Positions 44,457 to 55,541 of a stretch of 64,000 bases of DNA are shown in pieces. Both the position numbers and the translations under genes were made by a program. A model generated the notes under the pieces. The model was not told the origin of the DNA. It saw only the letters and a program-made list of their open reading frames with translations, and searched no databases. Positions within the stretch are counted from its first letter, which is position 1. Every line of letters begins with the position of its first letter. The stretch comes from Zopfochytrium polystomum (taxonomy: Eukaryota > Chytridiomycota > Chytridiomycetes > Chytridiales > Chytridiaceae), in contig JAIVFJ010000045.1 of assembly GCA_025765615.1 (NCBI GenBank), positions 124,001 through 188,000 on the forward strand, read 5' to 3'.

Positions 44457-47400
44457 TTAAAGTTTCCCTTTTCTTTTCAGCCGTCGCAGTAAAGAAATCC
44501 CCGAAATAATGACGCTGAGCTCGCCCACTTCAAATTCTCCGGCTTCGTCCCAAAGCCGAATGTCAAGCGCGCAGTCGTCCTCTTCGCGCGGCAGCAGGCT
44601 CTGCAAATCAAGCTTTGCAAACGCCAAATCTCGGCAGTCGTCGTCCGTTCCCTCTGGTGGTTCTGACACCAATGTAAACATGATGGTCGAATCTTGAGTA
44701 TCGCGAGATTCGAGCATGCTTAATAGAGCTCGCTGATCTGTCTGCTGTCTAAAATTGAATCTGAGTTCGAACGTTAGGTTTCTTTGCACGCAAAATTTTC
44801 AAGCAATTTTACGCGATTCACGCGCACCTTTTGAGAAAGATATAGGCATAAGGCCGGATTTTTCGAGCGGGAACGAGTGAGTCTCCAAATCCTCTGGAGG
44901 GAGCGACAAAAACTCGAACGATATGAACATCTGCCGGGTGTGTTCCAGCAGCCTCCAGACGGGTTTCGACCGCATGTCCAAACGAATGGCGGTGATAGAG
45001 ACAACAAGCCCCTCAAGAGCTTTTGGTGGCCTCTTCTTCCTCTCTTTGAATAGATGTTCAATCTCGTCCTCCATGCTGTCTTCGCTTCGCGCTGAAGCAA
45101 CAGCTGAACTCCTTGTGCTAGGACCGCTGGAGCCGGCACCCTTTCCGCTGGCACTACTTCCTTTACTAGTTCTACTGCTGGCGCTGCTGGTGCTGCGGCC
45201 GTCCTCGTGCAGCTCTGGGATGCTTTGGAGAAGCCCACCAGCAGTCTTCTTTGAAAGCCCCCTCTCTGCCCTCGGCCCGCGCTCCGCCAAAGACGCGCTG
45301 GACCCGTCCGTCAGCGACTCGGCCGACGACTCGACCAGCGACCGCGTTGACCGGCCCATGTCTGCAGGCAGCGACTCCGTCGACGACTGGACGAGCGACT
45401 GGATGGATGACGACACGTCCGCCGTCGACGGCGCCTGCAGGCTCTCTGTCGACGCTGCTACTTCCCTTGAAGTCGGCTGCAGGCTTTCTAGCGAGTCAGC
45501 CGCCATCGATGGCATCGACGACGCCAGTGCCAAGGGTTGCTGCGGCGCCGAGAGGCTTAGATTCGATGCGCTCAGCGCCGCGCTGGAGCCCAGGGTCCCG
45601 GCGGACCCGTGGAGGGCGGGGTTGGAGCTGGTGTCGGCGAGGGAGGGACCGAGAGACTGGGTGGAGGCGTTGAGCGACATGTTCGACGCGTTGAGGGAGA
45701 GGTTGGAGGTACCCGTGGTGTTGAGGGTCGTGTTTGAAGTCGCGGGCGTCTCGACGAGGGAGGCTGTTGGCTGCAGGGTGTCTGTGCTGGCGCCGATCGG
45801 ATGCGCAAGGTCTCGGTCCCGCCTCAAGTCGTCTAGCGAGCCGCTTTGGCTGATTGGAGGGCTTTGCTTGCTAGATTTTTTGGAGGACGCAGATTCGCTA
45901 TAATGACTGCTGGTTTCGGACTTCCGCTCGTGGGAGGATCTAGTTCGGTATTTCTCAGAATGGGCGTGTTTGAAACGAAATGAACCACCCACTTTGAACT
46001 GGCACTCGATTTATCTTTCATGAATGCGGAGCCGTTCGAGGAGTGCGCGGAGCTGTGCGAGGAGCGCGTTGGCCGCGAGAATGCGCTCCCGCTAGCTTCG
46101 CTTCTGATCAGAAATTGGAGTTAAACGTTTCGGCAGGGCAAGAATGCAGCTGAATCAACCTTGATGTAGAAGATACGTCGTCTCGGTCATTGTGGGCATC
46201 GGACTCGAGGGTTTGCAGGCTGAGATCTCGAGTCACCTCAGGATGGTCCATAGGTAGACTGTCTATATTTGGGGGCTTCAGCCAAAGACTGAAAGCCAGA
46301 ATTCGGGCATACCTTTACTGGATGACGACGAAGGATCGGATGAGCTTGAAAGACCTCTTTTCGATTCAACAATCCTTTGGCCGGAACCGGCGTCGGAGTA
46401 GGACTCTTCATCGGTGCCTTCCGACCCGAGAGTTCTCTCCCGATAGTTCCGCTCTTCGTGACCTCTGCTCGCAGTAGAGTCTGTGTTATTGGTAAAACTC
46501 TCACTTGAGTCCATTGAAGAATTTGTATCCTGCCGCTCAACCAGCCTTCGCTCCACCGCACGCTCCAATCCTTGGGTGATAATGGGAGTAAACGAGGGCC
46601 TGTATGATTTGGACCAAGCCAACGAGACAGTAACAGACGCCTTCCCAAGGCCGTACTCGTCCCTGAGTTGAAACTCGCCGTCTACTTCTTCCCCAAGTGC
46701 GAGGGGTAGCAGCGGGACGTGGCAAACTCCGTAAACAAAATCGTCCAAACCCTCGTTATCGTCGAGCACCATAATTTCAAGCGACGCGCTTCGCAAGTAC
46801 CGGTCGAGGTCCGAGGTCATAGGAAGCGGTAATAGTTTCAAGTAGTTGAACAGCGGGCTGGTGCTGTTGCTGACAGTGTCTGTCACGACGTCTGGGTGGA
46901 TGTAGAACTGGAACGTGGCGAAGACGGCCGGGACGCGGCCTTGCGGCGGGCGAAGGCCCGCGGCACTGGATTATCCTGATCATCAGGTCGTTTGTCTCGG
47001 CGCGCGAGCGGAAGCGTCGGCTTGTTGCTTCTTTGTCGGAAACGGTGAGGAGGTTGAGTGCGACCGTCCGCTCTTTGAATGAGCGGATCGCCTGCGCCAT
47101 GGGAAGACGGACTCTCAAGCCGTAATCGACCTTTCCAATTATCGTTCGACCGTCGTGTGTACTTACTAGGTCGGCGTAGTAGCGAAGTCTATCTGTCCGA
47201 TCAGGGTCTGTGAGTTCCTTCATAACCATGGGGCAGGTGGCGATAGTGATAAAATCGGTGCCATTTGAAAGGCAGAAGCTGAGAGTCATAGATTGCGACT
47301 GAAGGTACTGAAGGAAAAAATCATCCGTGAAGACTTTGTAGCGGGAAGTAAAGTTGAAGATGGGGCGCTGACCAAGCCCAGAGGGAGAAACCTGAGTCTC

Positions 47401-50105
47401 AAAGTCGAAGAAGTCGTAGTGGACAAAGGTCATGAGTTTGTTTGCATCCTCCTTGTCCAACCCGAGACGTCTAAGGAAATACAACCCATCGTCACTGATA
47501 AGAGCTGCTTCGAGGTGGACTTCAATAAGGTTCTGGCCTGAAGAACGAGATATGTTAAATCGGAACTGCATGACTAATCCGTCCAAAATCCAAACTCACC
47601 ATTGAGTAGTTCAATGCCATGGTCGTCAAAAGGTACGCTCTGGTGCTGAGCTTCGGCAGGGAACTTGAAAAGAAGAGTGACATAAGTTTCAAGGATAGGG
47701 CGGAACCGCAGTTACCTTTGGTTGTGCCGTACACAATACTCTTCAGCTGTGCCTCCAAATGGGAAATTTTGTTGAACCTCAAATCAAGCAGCCTTGCATC
47801 CTCTTCAAGACGAAGCTCTGAATAAACGAGTAAGGATCGTATGTTGCGTAATCGTTTTCTTTTACCGTATCCATTCTTCAAGGCCTCCATTTTTCTGTTC
47901 AGATCCTCCACCTCCAACTTGTAGTCCTTGTTGATGTGCTCCTGCAAGTGTAGCAGTTTCCGCGTCTTTTCAAGCTCATGAACGCAGTCAGCGTGCTGAA
48001 CTCGAAGTTCTTCCAGCACTTTCTTGTCCTGTTGGTCGTGCATTAGAAGGCATCGTCTCCTTATGGTGCATCACACTTACGGCGTAGAGCTCCTCTGCCT
48101 CGAGGAGAAAATCCAGCGAAACCCCCTTTTCCCGCCGCAATCGAACCAAAGACAGTGCCTCTTCCACCTCAGAGAGGTCAACACTACCATTCTGAGTCAA
48201 AAATGCAAGCTTGTCCTTCGTCTCCTCTAATTCCTGCTGGATCTCAAATCGAAGTCGATCGCTTTCCTCTCGTTCCTCGCGGAGTTCCCGGGCCTTGTCT
48301 GTAGGAAACTTCAAGATCGATACGCAAACCCTTTCCATCGACCAACCTTTCAGTTCGCGCAACTCGGCGTTGATTTCAGACTTTTCGTCCAAATGGAACG
48401 AGAGGTCCCGCGTGTTTTCTGATAATCGTGCTCGAAGCTCTTCGATTTCGCGCCGGTACTCGTCCTCCCGCTCGCGACTAAATTGTGCAGAGAGAAGCCG
48501 CTCTTGTTCTTCTTCCAACATAGCTTTTTCGTCTCGAAGGTCTTTAATGATTTCGAGCAGCTGAGTTCGGGTGAATATCAAAACTTGTAAGCAACGCCTT
48601 GCTTTTGGAGTTTTCCAATACCTCTTCGTTCTCCCTCATCTCGACGTCCATTTTTTTCACTCGATGCTCCAGCTCGGCCACTCGTCTGCGCTCCTCTTTC
48701 AAGTCATCGTTCAAATGCTCAGACGTTATCAGCGCTTCGTTATGCGACTCCGTCAAGGCCCGGACACGCTCATCCAATGAGTCTACTTTGGAGCGGAGCT
48801 CCTTTTCGACCTTTTTCGCTGCGACAAGGTCCATCTGGAAGGTGGCACGATCAAGGTCTGCGGTCTGCTGAAGCCTTAACCCGACAGAGGAAGTTAGCAA
48901 TAACGCGAAGACTTGTGTCAGTGTTTGTTGGCTGGATGGAAGACGAAGACGGTCACTTTGCTTACTTTTGGTAAGCTTCGGCGCTTCGCTCCAGCTCTTT
49001 TTCCTGACTCTCTGCCGCACGCTCCATTTCGGCAAGTTTACTTCGCAGTACGGCATTCAGCTCCTCCCTTCAATCATGTCAGCTGGTTCGCATAATGTAG
49101 CAGGCCATACATCTGTTCAAGCTCTGCACGACTCCCGCCTCCGTCTTCTGTGAAGCTGCAAAAAGTTAGTCTGTTTATTTAGTAGCTCCTTGACTGAAAG
49201 TACCCACTGGTTTGGCGAATTAAGAGACCTCCTACGGTTTTGAGGTTAGCGATAGAGGTATATTCGGGCTCAAATTGTTTCTCACTCTTTTGGCAGTCCT
49301 GGTTTCACAGCAATCGTAGCGTACTAGGTTTCGACGAGATGAGGTGGGTTTGCCCTTCAATTGTACGGAATTAGTGAAAGATGTAATGTGATAGGCCTTA
49401 CTGTATTGATGCGTGGTGGTATGTGATCGTACGGTGCTCGCTTTCTCGTTTCTGCCTCATGGAGAGCCCGGAAGTAGTGCATCTAAGCTCACATGTAAGT
49501 TGAATTATGCGACGCTCTTATGCATGCTTTTGCGATACTGAGAACACTACCTTCGCCTTAACCTGAGCGTTCGTCCTCGTCAGTTCTTTGACCTGGATTC
49601 TTAGCTCGTCGATGAGAGAGTTTGTGTCATCGAGGTCTCGCACATTGGCTGTGAACGATCTGTTAGTCCAGCCTCGCAACGGAACGGCTCGCTACGGACC
49701 TCGGTCGCGCGTTGGAGGCTGCTGCAGCTGGCGCGAGATCTCGTGTGCGAAGGAGGTCCTCAGACAGCCGCTGAACCTTTGCGAGAAGACTTTCGAGCGT
49801 TTGAACGCATACTCTGTCCGTCAGTATCATGGTAGAGATCTGCCATGCAACGCACCTCTTTGTTTTGTCATCCTGGGAGTTGGCCTTTTTCTTCAGCTCA
49901 AGGTTCTCTCTTCGAAGCGAATGGACGTGATCCTCGAGATCTGCGGCATTCGACGCTGGTTTGAATGACACATAGGTAAGCAAAGAGATCTATCCACGCG
50001 ATCTGGAATGAACGGGAGTGGCGTCGAGTCGGGATCTGCGACCACATGGCTCTGTTCACTCAACTGCCGCGCGCTTTGATCATGCCGCTTCGGAGTTCGA
50101 TTCAA
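44457..50105 (-). CDS. RPGRIP1L: RPGRIP1L-like ciliary transition-zone protein
   Basis: Scaffold of the ciliary/flagellar transition zone. The start is probably MNRTPKRHDQSARQ (50105), then long coiled coil (about 49950-47560, e.g. ADLEDHVHSLRRENLELKKK; LEEEQERLLSAQFSRERED). The first C2-type domain is very typical: QNLIEVHLEA, YDFFDFETQV, FNFTSRYKVFTDDFFLQYLQ, GKVDYGLRVRLPMAQAIRSF. A second C2 domain follows (LMIRIIQC ... ATFQFYIHPDVVTDTVSN ... LEIMVLDDNEGLDDFVYG). Then comes a long Ser-rich disordered region (46.5-45.0 kb). The C-terminal RPGR-interacting-type C2 domain has LVVSITAIRLDM, MFISFEFLSLPPED, STIMFTLVSEPPEGTDDDC and VGELSVIISGISLL, with a stop at 44457. One extra base near 46965 interrupts the second C2 domain. 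More than ten introns. The order coiled coil, C2-N, C2, C2-C equals that of the animal protein. Confidence 0.85.
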
Positions 50106-50132
50106 GCTCCGACAAATTTCTTTATTTTTCTG

Positions 50133-52118
50133 TCATCGAGACGCAGGCTTCATGGTCACCTCGTGAAACACAAGGTGCTCCAGTCCTTCCACCTTTGGAT
50201 TTAAAGTAACTGTTGCACGCATGGTGCAAGCGACCGTGACTTCATGGATTGGTTCCGTCACATCGGCCATGAAGTGACAGTCTTCAGTGAACTCAAAATT
50301 TCCCTGTATCAGCGGAGCGAGGTTCAGCTCCGAATGAGCGATAGGCGCCACGGAGAAAAGAGTTTTTACGTATTGGCCTACAAAATGTTAGCTTTGAAAT
50401 GACTGTACTCACTCACTCTCGTCCTCAATCCCTTTCTTTCCAGGCTTGCTGCCTTTCTTTCCTTTTTCGGGCGGTGGCGGCTGCTTTTTTGGTGGCGGCG
50501 GAGCCGCGCCACCTTTTCCGGACGAGTTGGCGGATTTGAGTCGGGCCGACTTGCCGCTGGCCGGACGCGAAGACGCGTTCTCTCCGAGACCATGGGATCC
50601 GGCGACACCTGTGGTTGCGTTGCCAGCTGTGTCGTCAGGCTTGATGAATCGGTAAGTTTCCTTGATGAGGGACATCCGGAACCGACCTGGCAAACGAATA
50701 TTACTCCCTGAACTCAATTCAAGGCACTTGCACATTACGTACCTCCAAAAGCATCCCGCATTTCTCGGCTTATATTCCACTTTACACAGTTCTGCGCATC
50801 CACCTCAATGAGGTCAGAGGACCAGGAAAAGGTGGACAGCTTAAAGGTGTTCGGACTGATAAGCTCTGAAAACTTTCCTTCAACTGTGAAGGTGACTTCG
50901 TCTGGAGGTCGTTCCGGATCCTGATCAAGGACAGGCTCGGATAAGCCTGTCATTTCCTTCAGATGAATGAGAAGAAATACTGCAAGGAAAGGATGCAGTT
51001 TTAGAAGACAGAAGATCACAGCATAGAAATGAAAGTGGCATGCCATCAGAGGACGAGGGTTGTTGAGTCGAGCTCAAATTCAGCCTCTCAGAGTTGGAGA
51101 CGCTTCGGTCGTCCAGAACAAGGAGTTGATCAAGTTGTGCAATGATCAGGTCTCGATAATCACTTCGAAAGTAGAACGGATTTTGCTAGTGCTCGTTAGT
51201 GTCATGTTGAAATTATGCAGATTACGCCTACCGAAAGGGCAAGGATTTTGAGTTTTCGAGCAGCCCGGAGGCAATTCAAAGTCTCGTCCAGATTGACGAG
51301 ATGATTCCCGGCAAGATCGAGAGATATGAGATTTGGCGGTAACCGCCAAGGAGTGCATCCGTCGCTCGACATCGACGAAAGCTGATTGAATGCCAGCCCG
51401 AGGTGAACCAAATTTTCAAACTCATGAAAGTCGGGGCATGTTGTCAATCTGAAAATAAGACGGGAACCAACTCTATTAGCGGAGAATGACACACCGTCTA
51501 TCCTACAGATTTGCATCCAAGTGCAGAATTGACAGAGTCCGTGGAAAGTATTCCACATTGACCTTTGAAATCAGATTCCCTGTGAGCGAGAGCTCACTCA
51601 ACTTTCTGAACCGAAGCATTTTCTCGTCGGCCGAGTGAATCTTTTGGTTCACGAGGCGGAGCGTCGAGAAAAAACCAAAGGCGAGATCCTCTGGGAGCTC
51701 TGCACTGGCTTTGCTGCGGCCAAGTCAGACTCGTCTTTCTCGTGTTAAGTGCGAAAACACAACCTGAGAGCCAAGGAGGAAACGGCAGACTTGAATTCCG
51801 CAGCCTCTTCGCTCCAACTTTGATCGGCTTCAAAGTGGGTTAGTCACCGCCAGCAAGTCGTTCTTCATCACCATTCCCGAACGGATCGATCTCATGAAAG
51901 TTTCCGTCCTCTTCGTCATCCGCACTGGTGAGTTTGACGCGAGGCGAGCAAGTGGATGAATTGCTCGCTTTGCGTAATTGAAGCGACGGCATGGCGGCAT
52001 GTTTTGGGTGTCGAGCAGCGACTGTTGACTTCTGCTTGTTCGCGATCGCTGTGGGCTCTTGAATATTCTTAATTTGGGTCGTCACAATCGAACATGGGGC
52101 ATGGCCGAAAACTCCCAC
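50133..52118 (-). CDS. LRRC43: leucine-rich repeat protein, LRRC43-like
   Basis: After a disordered start (MPSLQLRKASNSS, or an earlier ATG at 52118) come ELPEDLAFGFFSTLRLVNQK and the repeats LRFRKLSELSLTGNLISKVN, FENLVHLGLAFNQLSSM, LPPNLISLDLAGNHLVNLDE and LKILAL joined across an intron to SQNPFYFRSDYRDLIIAQLD and LLVLDD. Then DEVTFTVEGKFSE, a Lys/Pro-rich linker (PEKGKKGSKPGKKG) and a beta-rich end (SELNLAPLIQGNFEFTED; CTMRATVTLNPKVE) to a stop at 50133. The FF.SLR start, NP...YR.L.I..L..L.VLDD cap and Lys-rich linker before a final LAPL domain resemble animal LRRC43, a protein associated with motile cilia. Recognition is from memory of the family, so moderate. It lies just upstream of the RPGRIP1L-like gene in the same direction, about 30 bases away. 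Confidence 0.6.
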
Positions 52119-52648
52119 TCTTACTTATTGATGCGGTATCGCCTCCTGTATCGGTGGAGTGCAAAATTCTTGCGCCCGTTGTATGGTTAATAAGAGAAAG
52201 AAATGCGGCCGATGCTGTTGGCATCTCTCTTCGAATTGTCTCGAAGATTTGCCTTTCGCGCGACGGAAAGCCAAGCCCACAGATGCGCCTATCACAAATG
52301 TAGCGGCGATTTACTCCTGCTCGTTGTATGTAGATCCAAGCACACCCCAGTCGGCAATTTACCTCATCCTCCCTATAGACTTATCTCGTACTTGGAGGCA
52401 ATTTTTGTATTCCCCCCAGTTTGGACTATTTAACTCGTCGACCTTGCAGTCCATTTTCAATAGAGGACACCTGTCCTCTTGAGCTCCTCGACCACGGCGC
52501 AAAGTGAGCGAATGTCTCTCAACAGGCTATTCAAAAGCTGTCTCTCTCTCTCTCTCGTGGTGCACTCCACCGCGCGCTGGTCGGTGGCGCACGCCAAAGG
52601 GTTGACGGAACGTGTCTATCTAGTGTGTCTGTCTGTGGACTCACAAGC

Positions 52649-52689
<41 letters not shown>

Positions 52690-53350
52690 CCGCCTGTTTC
52701 TGGCCCGACTACTCCTCCCCTCGGCTTCCGAACCCGCCCAGCCCACCACCCGACCCAACCAAAGACAGCCCTGAACCACATCCAAGACAAACGAGGATGG
52801 CGGTGGAGGCCGCCAGCAACGACGACGATGCAACACCAGGCCCGTCCGCGGCGGCGGAGGCTGCCTACTATGATCGATGCAGATGCTGCAGTAGCACCAG
52901 ATTGCCGTCATCGTCGGCTTTCAGCCGCAGCCGCATCTGCGACAAGCGCCGCTTCGGACTCCTCGAGGTGCACCCCTCCATCCAAACACCACCGCCGCCT
53001 CCATCCGCCAGATCGCCGCAGCCTCAGCCTCAGCCTCTACTCAACCACCAAGTTGGAGATGAGACTGACCGACGCCTATTTCCACCATTTCCCAGCCTGG
53101 CTTCTGCCGGCTGACTCCAGGCATCTGCAGAAACGGCATCGAAGAAGAAAGCGATCTCGACCAGCACGACTTCGTCCCCACGATCTAATTGCATCCGACT
53201 TCCCGTCGTCTTCCACAGTCCCCTCAGCTTCATCGCACTCTAGCAATTCGTCAGCTAAGCCAGTTTCTGCATCTTGCACGCCCCGACCCGTCCCCCATCA
53301 CCGGCCCAAATCGACATCGCCTTCGCATTTGCTATCCAGCGAGCAGCCGC
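52119..53350. other. divergent intergenic region with CTGT array
   Basis: Upstream of the LRRC43-like gene (minus) and the secreted-protein gene (plus). Contains a CTGT microsatellite at 52649-52688. Long low-complexity frames from 52800 (Pro/Ser/Arg-rich) could be 5' exons of the plus-strand gene but show no domain. Confidence 0.35.
52649..52688. repeat. CTGT microsatellite
   Basis: Ten near-perfect CTGT units (written in the same strand sense as the arrays at 2170 and 10191). Confidence 0.9.
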
Positions 53351-55293
53351 ATGCGGCGTGGTCACTGCCACGGTGGCCTCGAAACTGGATGGCTGTTTGC
53401 GGCCTGCGTGTCTTGGTCGCTGCTTGCTTTACCTGTTTCTGCAAGCCGGTCAAGCTCCACTCAAGAGGCGAGCGGCCAGATCATCGCAAGCTTCGACCTA
53501 TCACCAGATAGTGCCGGATCCTACCTTCATATCAGGACGAGCGCAAACCCTGCATCATGTTCAGCAATGTTCAGCTATGTGGAGGATGATAGGTAAAGTC
53601 ATCTGCTGCAGGTAGAGCTAATCTGACGGATCTTATTGCTTCTACAGCTACCACTACAGCTGCATGTCCCAGAAATACTTCTTTCTCTACAATGACTGGG
53701 CGCCATCGGGTCAGCGCTTTGCCTTCAACCCAGCGAAGAAGTCCCTTGCTGGTGCGGAAATGGCCTCTCGAATGCAATCGGCTTTGGATGCGTTGGACAC
53801 TGACGGCGAGGGAACGAACTCCGGCCGAGCCGGCTCTCGTGCTTCCAGCTCACTTCCTCCACCAAAAGGATTTCTGAAAGTGTCAGTAGATTTGGCCAGT
53901 GGAAATGTGGGGTTGGAGGCGAATGAAGTCCGGTGCAGCTCTTTGGAGGACTTTCAAGAATCGCAAATCGTGGGTCGCATTGATGGTCCGATGTATGGGT
54001 GAGTGCAGCGCGCCTCAGGTTTCATTTTGCTGACGGTACCGCTCTGGTGACAGTCTCGTTTCGGCTTGCAATGCCTTGTACCCACAGGAGAAGTTTTCTG
54101 GATCTTATTCATACCCTGCGGACCCCGTCCAAGTGTCCGCGTCTCCATTTAATGACCCAGCTGTTTCTTGCGAGTCTCCACCTTGCGAATCTCGCCGACA
54201 GCTGACCGCAGCCTCAAACACAAATGCCAACCTCCAAGACGACGCATCATCCCGCCTTTCCACACCATCCGTTCCTCAACACTCACTCGGACGAGAGCCC
54301 AGAGCTAGACTGCAAAATCCGTCCCAAAGGGGAGTCTCAAACTTTCGCACAAGCGGGGCCATCGAGGTAGTGGACAGCTTTCGATTGAGCAAATCTGAGG
54401 CTGTGGACCCTTTTCGCCTGAATTACGGAAGCAAGTCGGTCGGGCACGCTCCCCAACCAATTGTTTTCAACGACGACTCCACTCCCGCCTCGGCTGGATC
54501 CGTCGGAGAGTTGAGTCAGGTAAGCGGTGTAGCGACCGACGATGCAGCACCAGCCCCGAACGCAACTACCACCCCCATCGGCGCCCCATCGGCTTCGAAA
54601 CCATCTTCACCCGCCGCCCCAGCCACCGCGGAACCGTTTCCACCGAAACCTCCGAACCCCTCCACCAACCCCATCCAATTCGAAGGCGAATTCGGCGGGC
54701 GACCTGTGGCCGACGCGGGCCGCGGCGAGATCAATGGGCAGACGGCGAACGACAGACTGATTGCGTTTGGAGACGATGGAAGCGGCGACGGCGGTGACGG
54801 CGAAGACGACGACGAGGACGATGACGACGGCGACGAGTCGTGGTCGTCCGCCGCGCTGCTTTCGGCGCAAAAGGTCTCCGGCCCGCCCCTCTACCGCGCG
54901 GTTCGGTGGCCCGCGGCGTCCGCCCGCCACCACATCGCCTCCGCCTCGGCGCGGCTGGAGCGCATCGCCTACCGCGGCGTCGCGTTCTACACCGAGCCCA
55001 TTGCTGTCGTTGCGCATGGCGGCGGCGGCGGCGGCGGTGCCGTAGCCGCGAGGATGGTCGGGCGCGACGCCGACGTCGAGTTGCCGGCGGTGCACAGGTC
55101 CGCGAAGGGCGGCGGTCGCTCGCCGTATTTGGGAGCGAGCTGGGTTGGCTCGACACGAAGCGAGGACGCGAGAGCGGGTGGTGGCGGACGGCCGGGTCGT
55201 GCTGGAGACTCTGCAAAGGCGGACGTCCCGTCCAGGTCAATGTATCGTGGGAGCCAGTGGCATGCGGGGGGTGAGTTTGAGAACGGGAAGTAG
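53351..55293 (+). CDS. secreted protein of unknown family
   Basis: Exons 53351-53592, 53648-53998 and 54054-55293 join in phase. MRRGHCHGGLETGW leads to a hydrophobic leader (LFAACVSWSLLALPVSAS), a plausible signal peptide. A compact region with five or more Cys follows: SCSAMFSYVEDD, YHYSCMSQKYFFLYNDWAPS, KGFLKVSVDLASGNVGLEAN, then LVSACNALYPQEKFSGSYSY. The rest is disordered: a Ser/Thr/Pro stretch, an acidic run (GEDDDEDDDDGDESW near 54800-54838), then spaced motifs of the form Y-[RL]-x-x-x-W/F (LYRAVRW, YRGVAFY, YLGASW, MYRGSQW). The end is EFENGK. No transmembrane helix after the leader is obvious. I do not recognise the domain; the strongly acidic stretch in a secreted protein is unusual, and the last 600 bases are so GC-biased that a frame error is possible. 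Confidence 0.5.
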
Positions 55294-55541
55294 ATGAGAG
55301 TGTGGAACGATTGGGCGGGGGGGTTCTGGTCTTGGTATTCTTGTTTGATTGTATTACGTCCTTTCCAACTTTTATTTGTCCCGCACGGGATGGTCTTGGT
55401 CAGCTAGTTCTGTTTTCTGTGTTCTGTGTTGGTGATTTTTCTCCTCGGCATCTCATGTAAGCCCGAGTCAAATATAACCATGGTAACAAGAGCCACAGCT
55501 CCAACGCCCAGTTGTACGACAAAGGATCCCTTTTTATTTTC

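Noticed and set aside
2416..49983. Programmed +1 frameshifting as a genome feature
   Set aside because: No common heptamer or stop context at the sites, and many genes of equal age are unaffected; assembly insertion error is simpler.
53000..53340. Pro/Ser/Arg-rich plus-strand frames as an upstream exon of the secreted protein
   Set aside because: The signal peptide at 53351 gives a sensible start, and no splice junction was needed.
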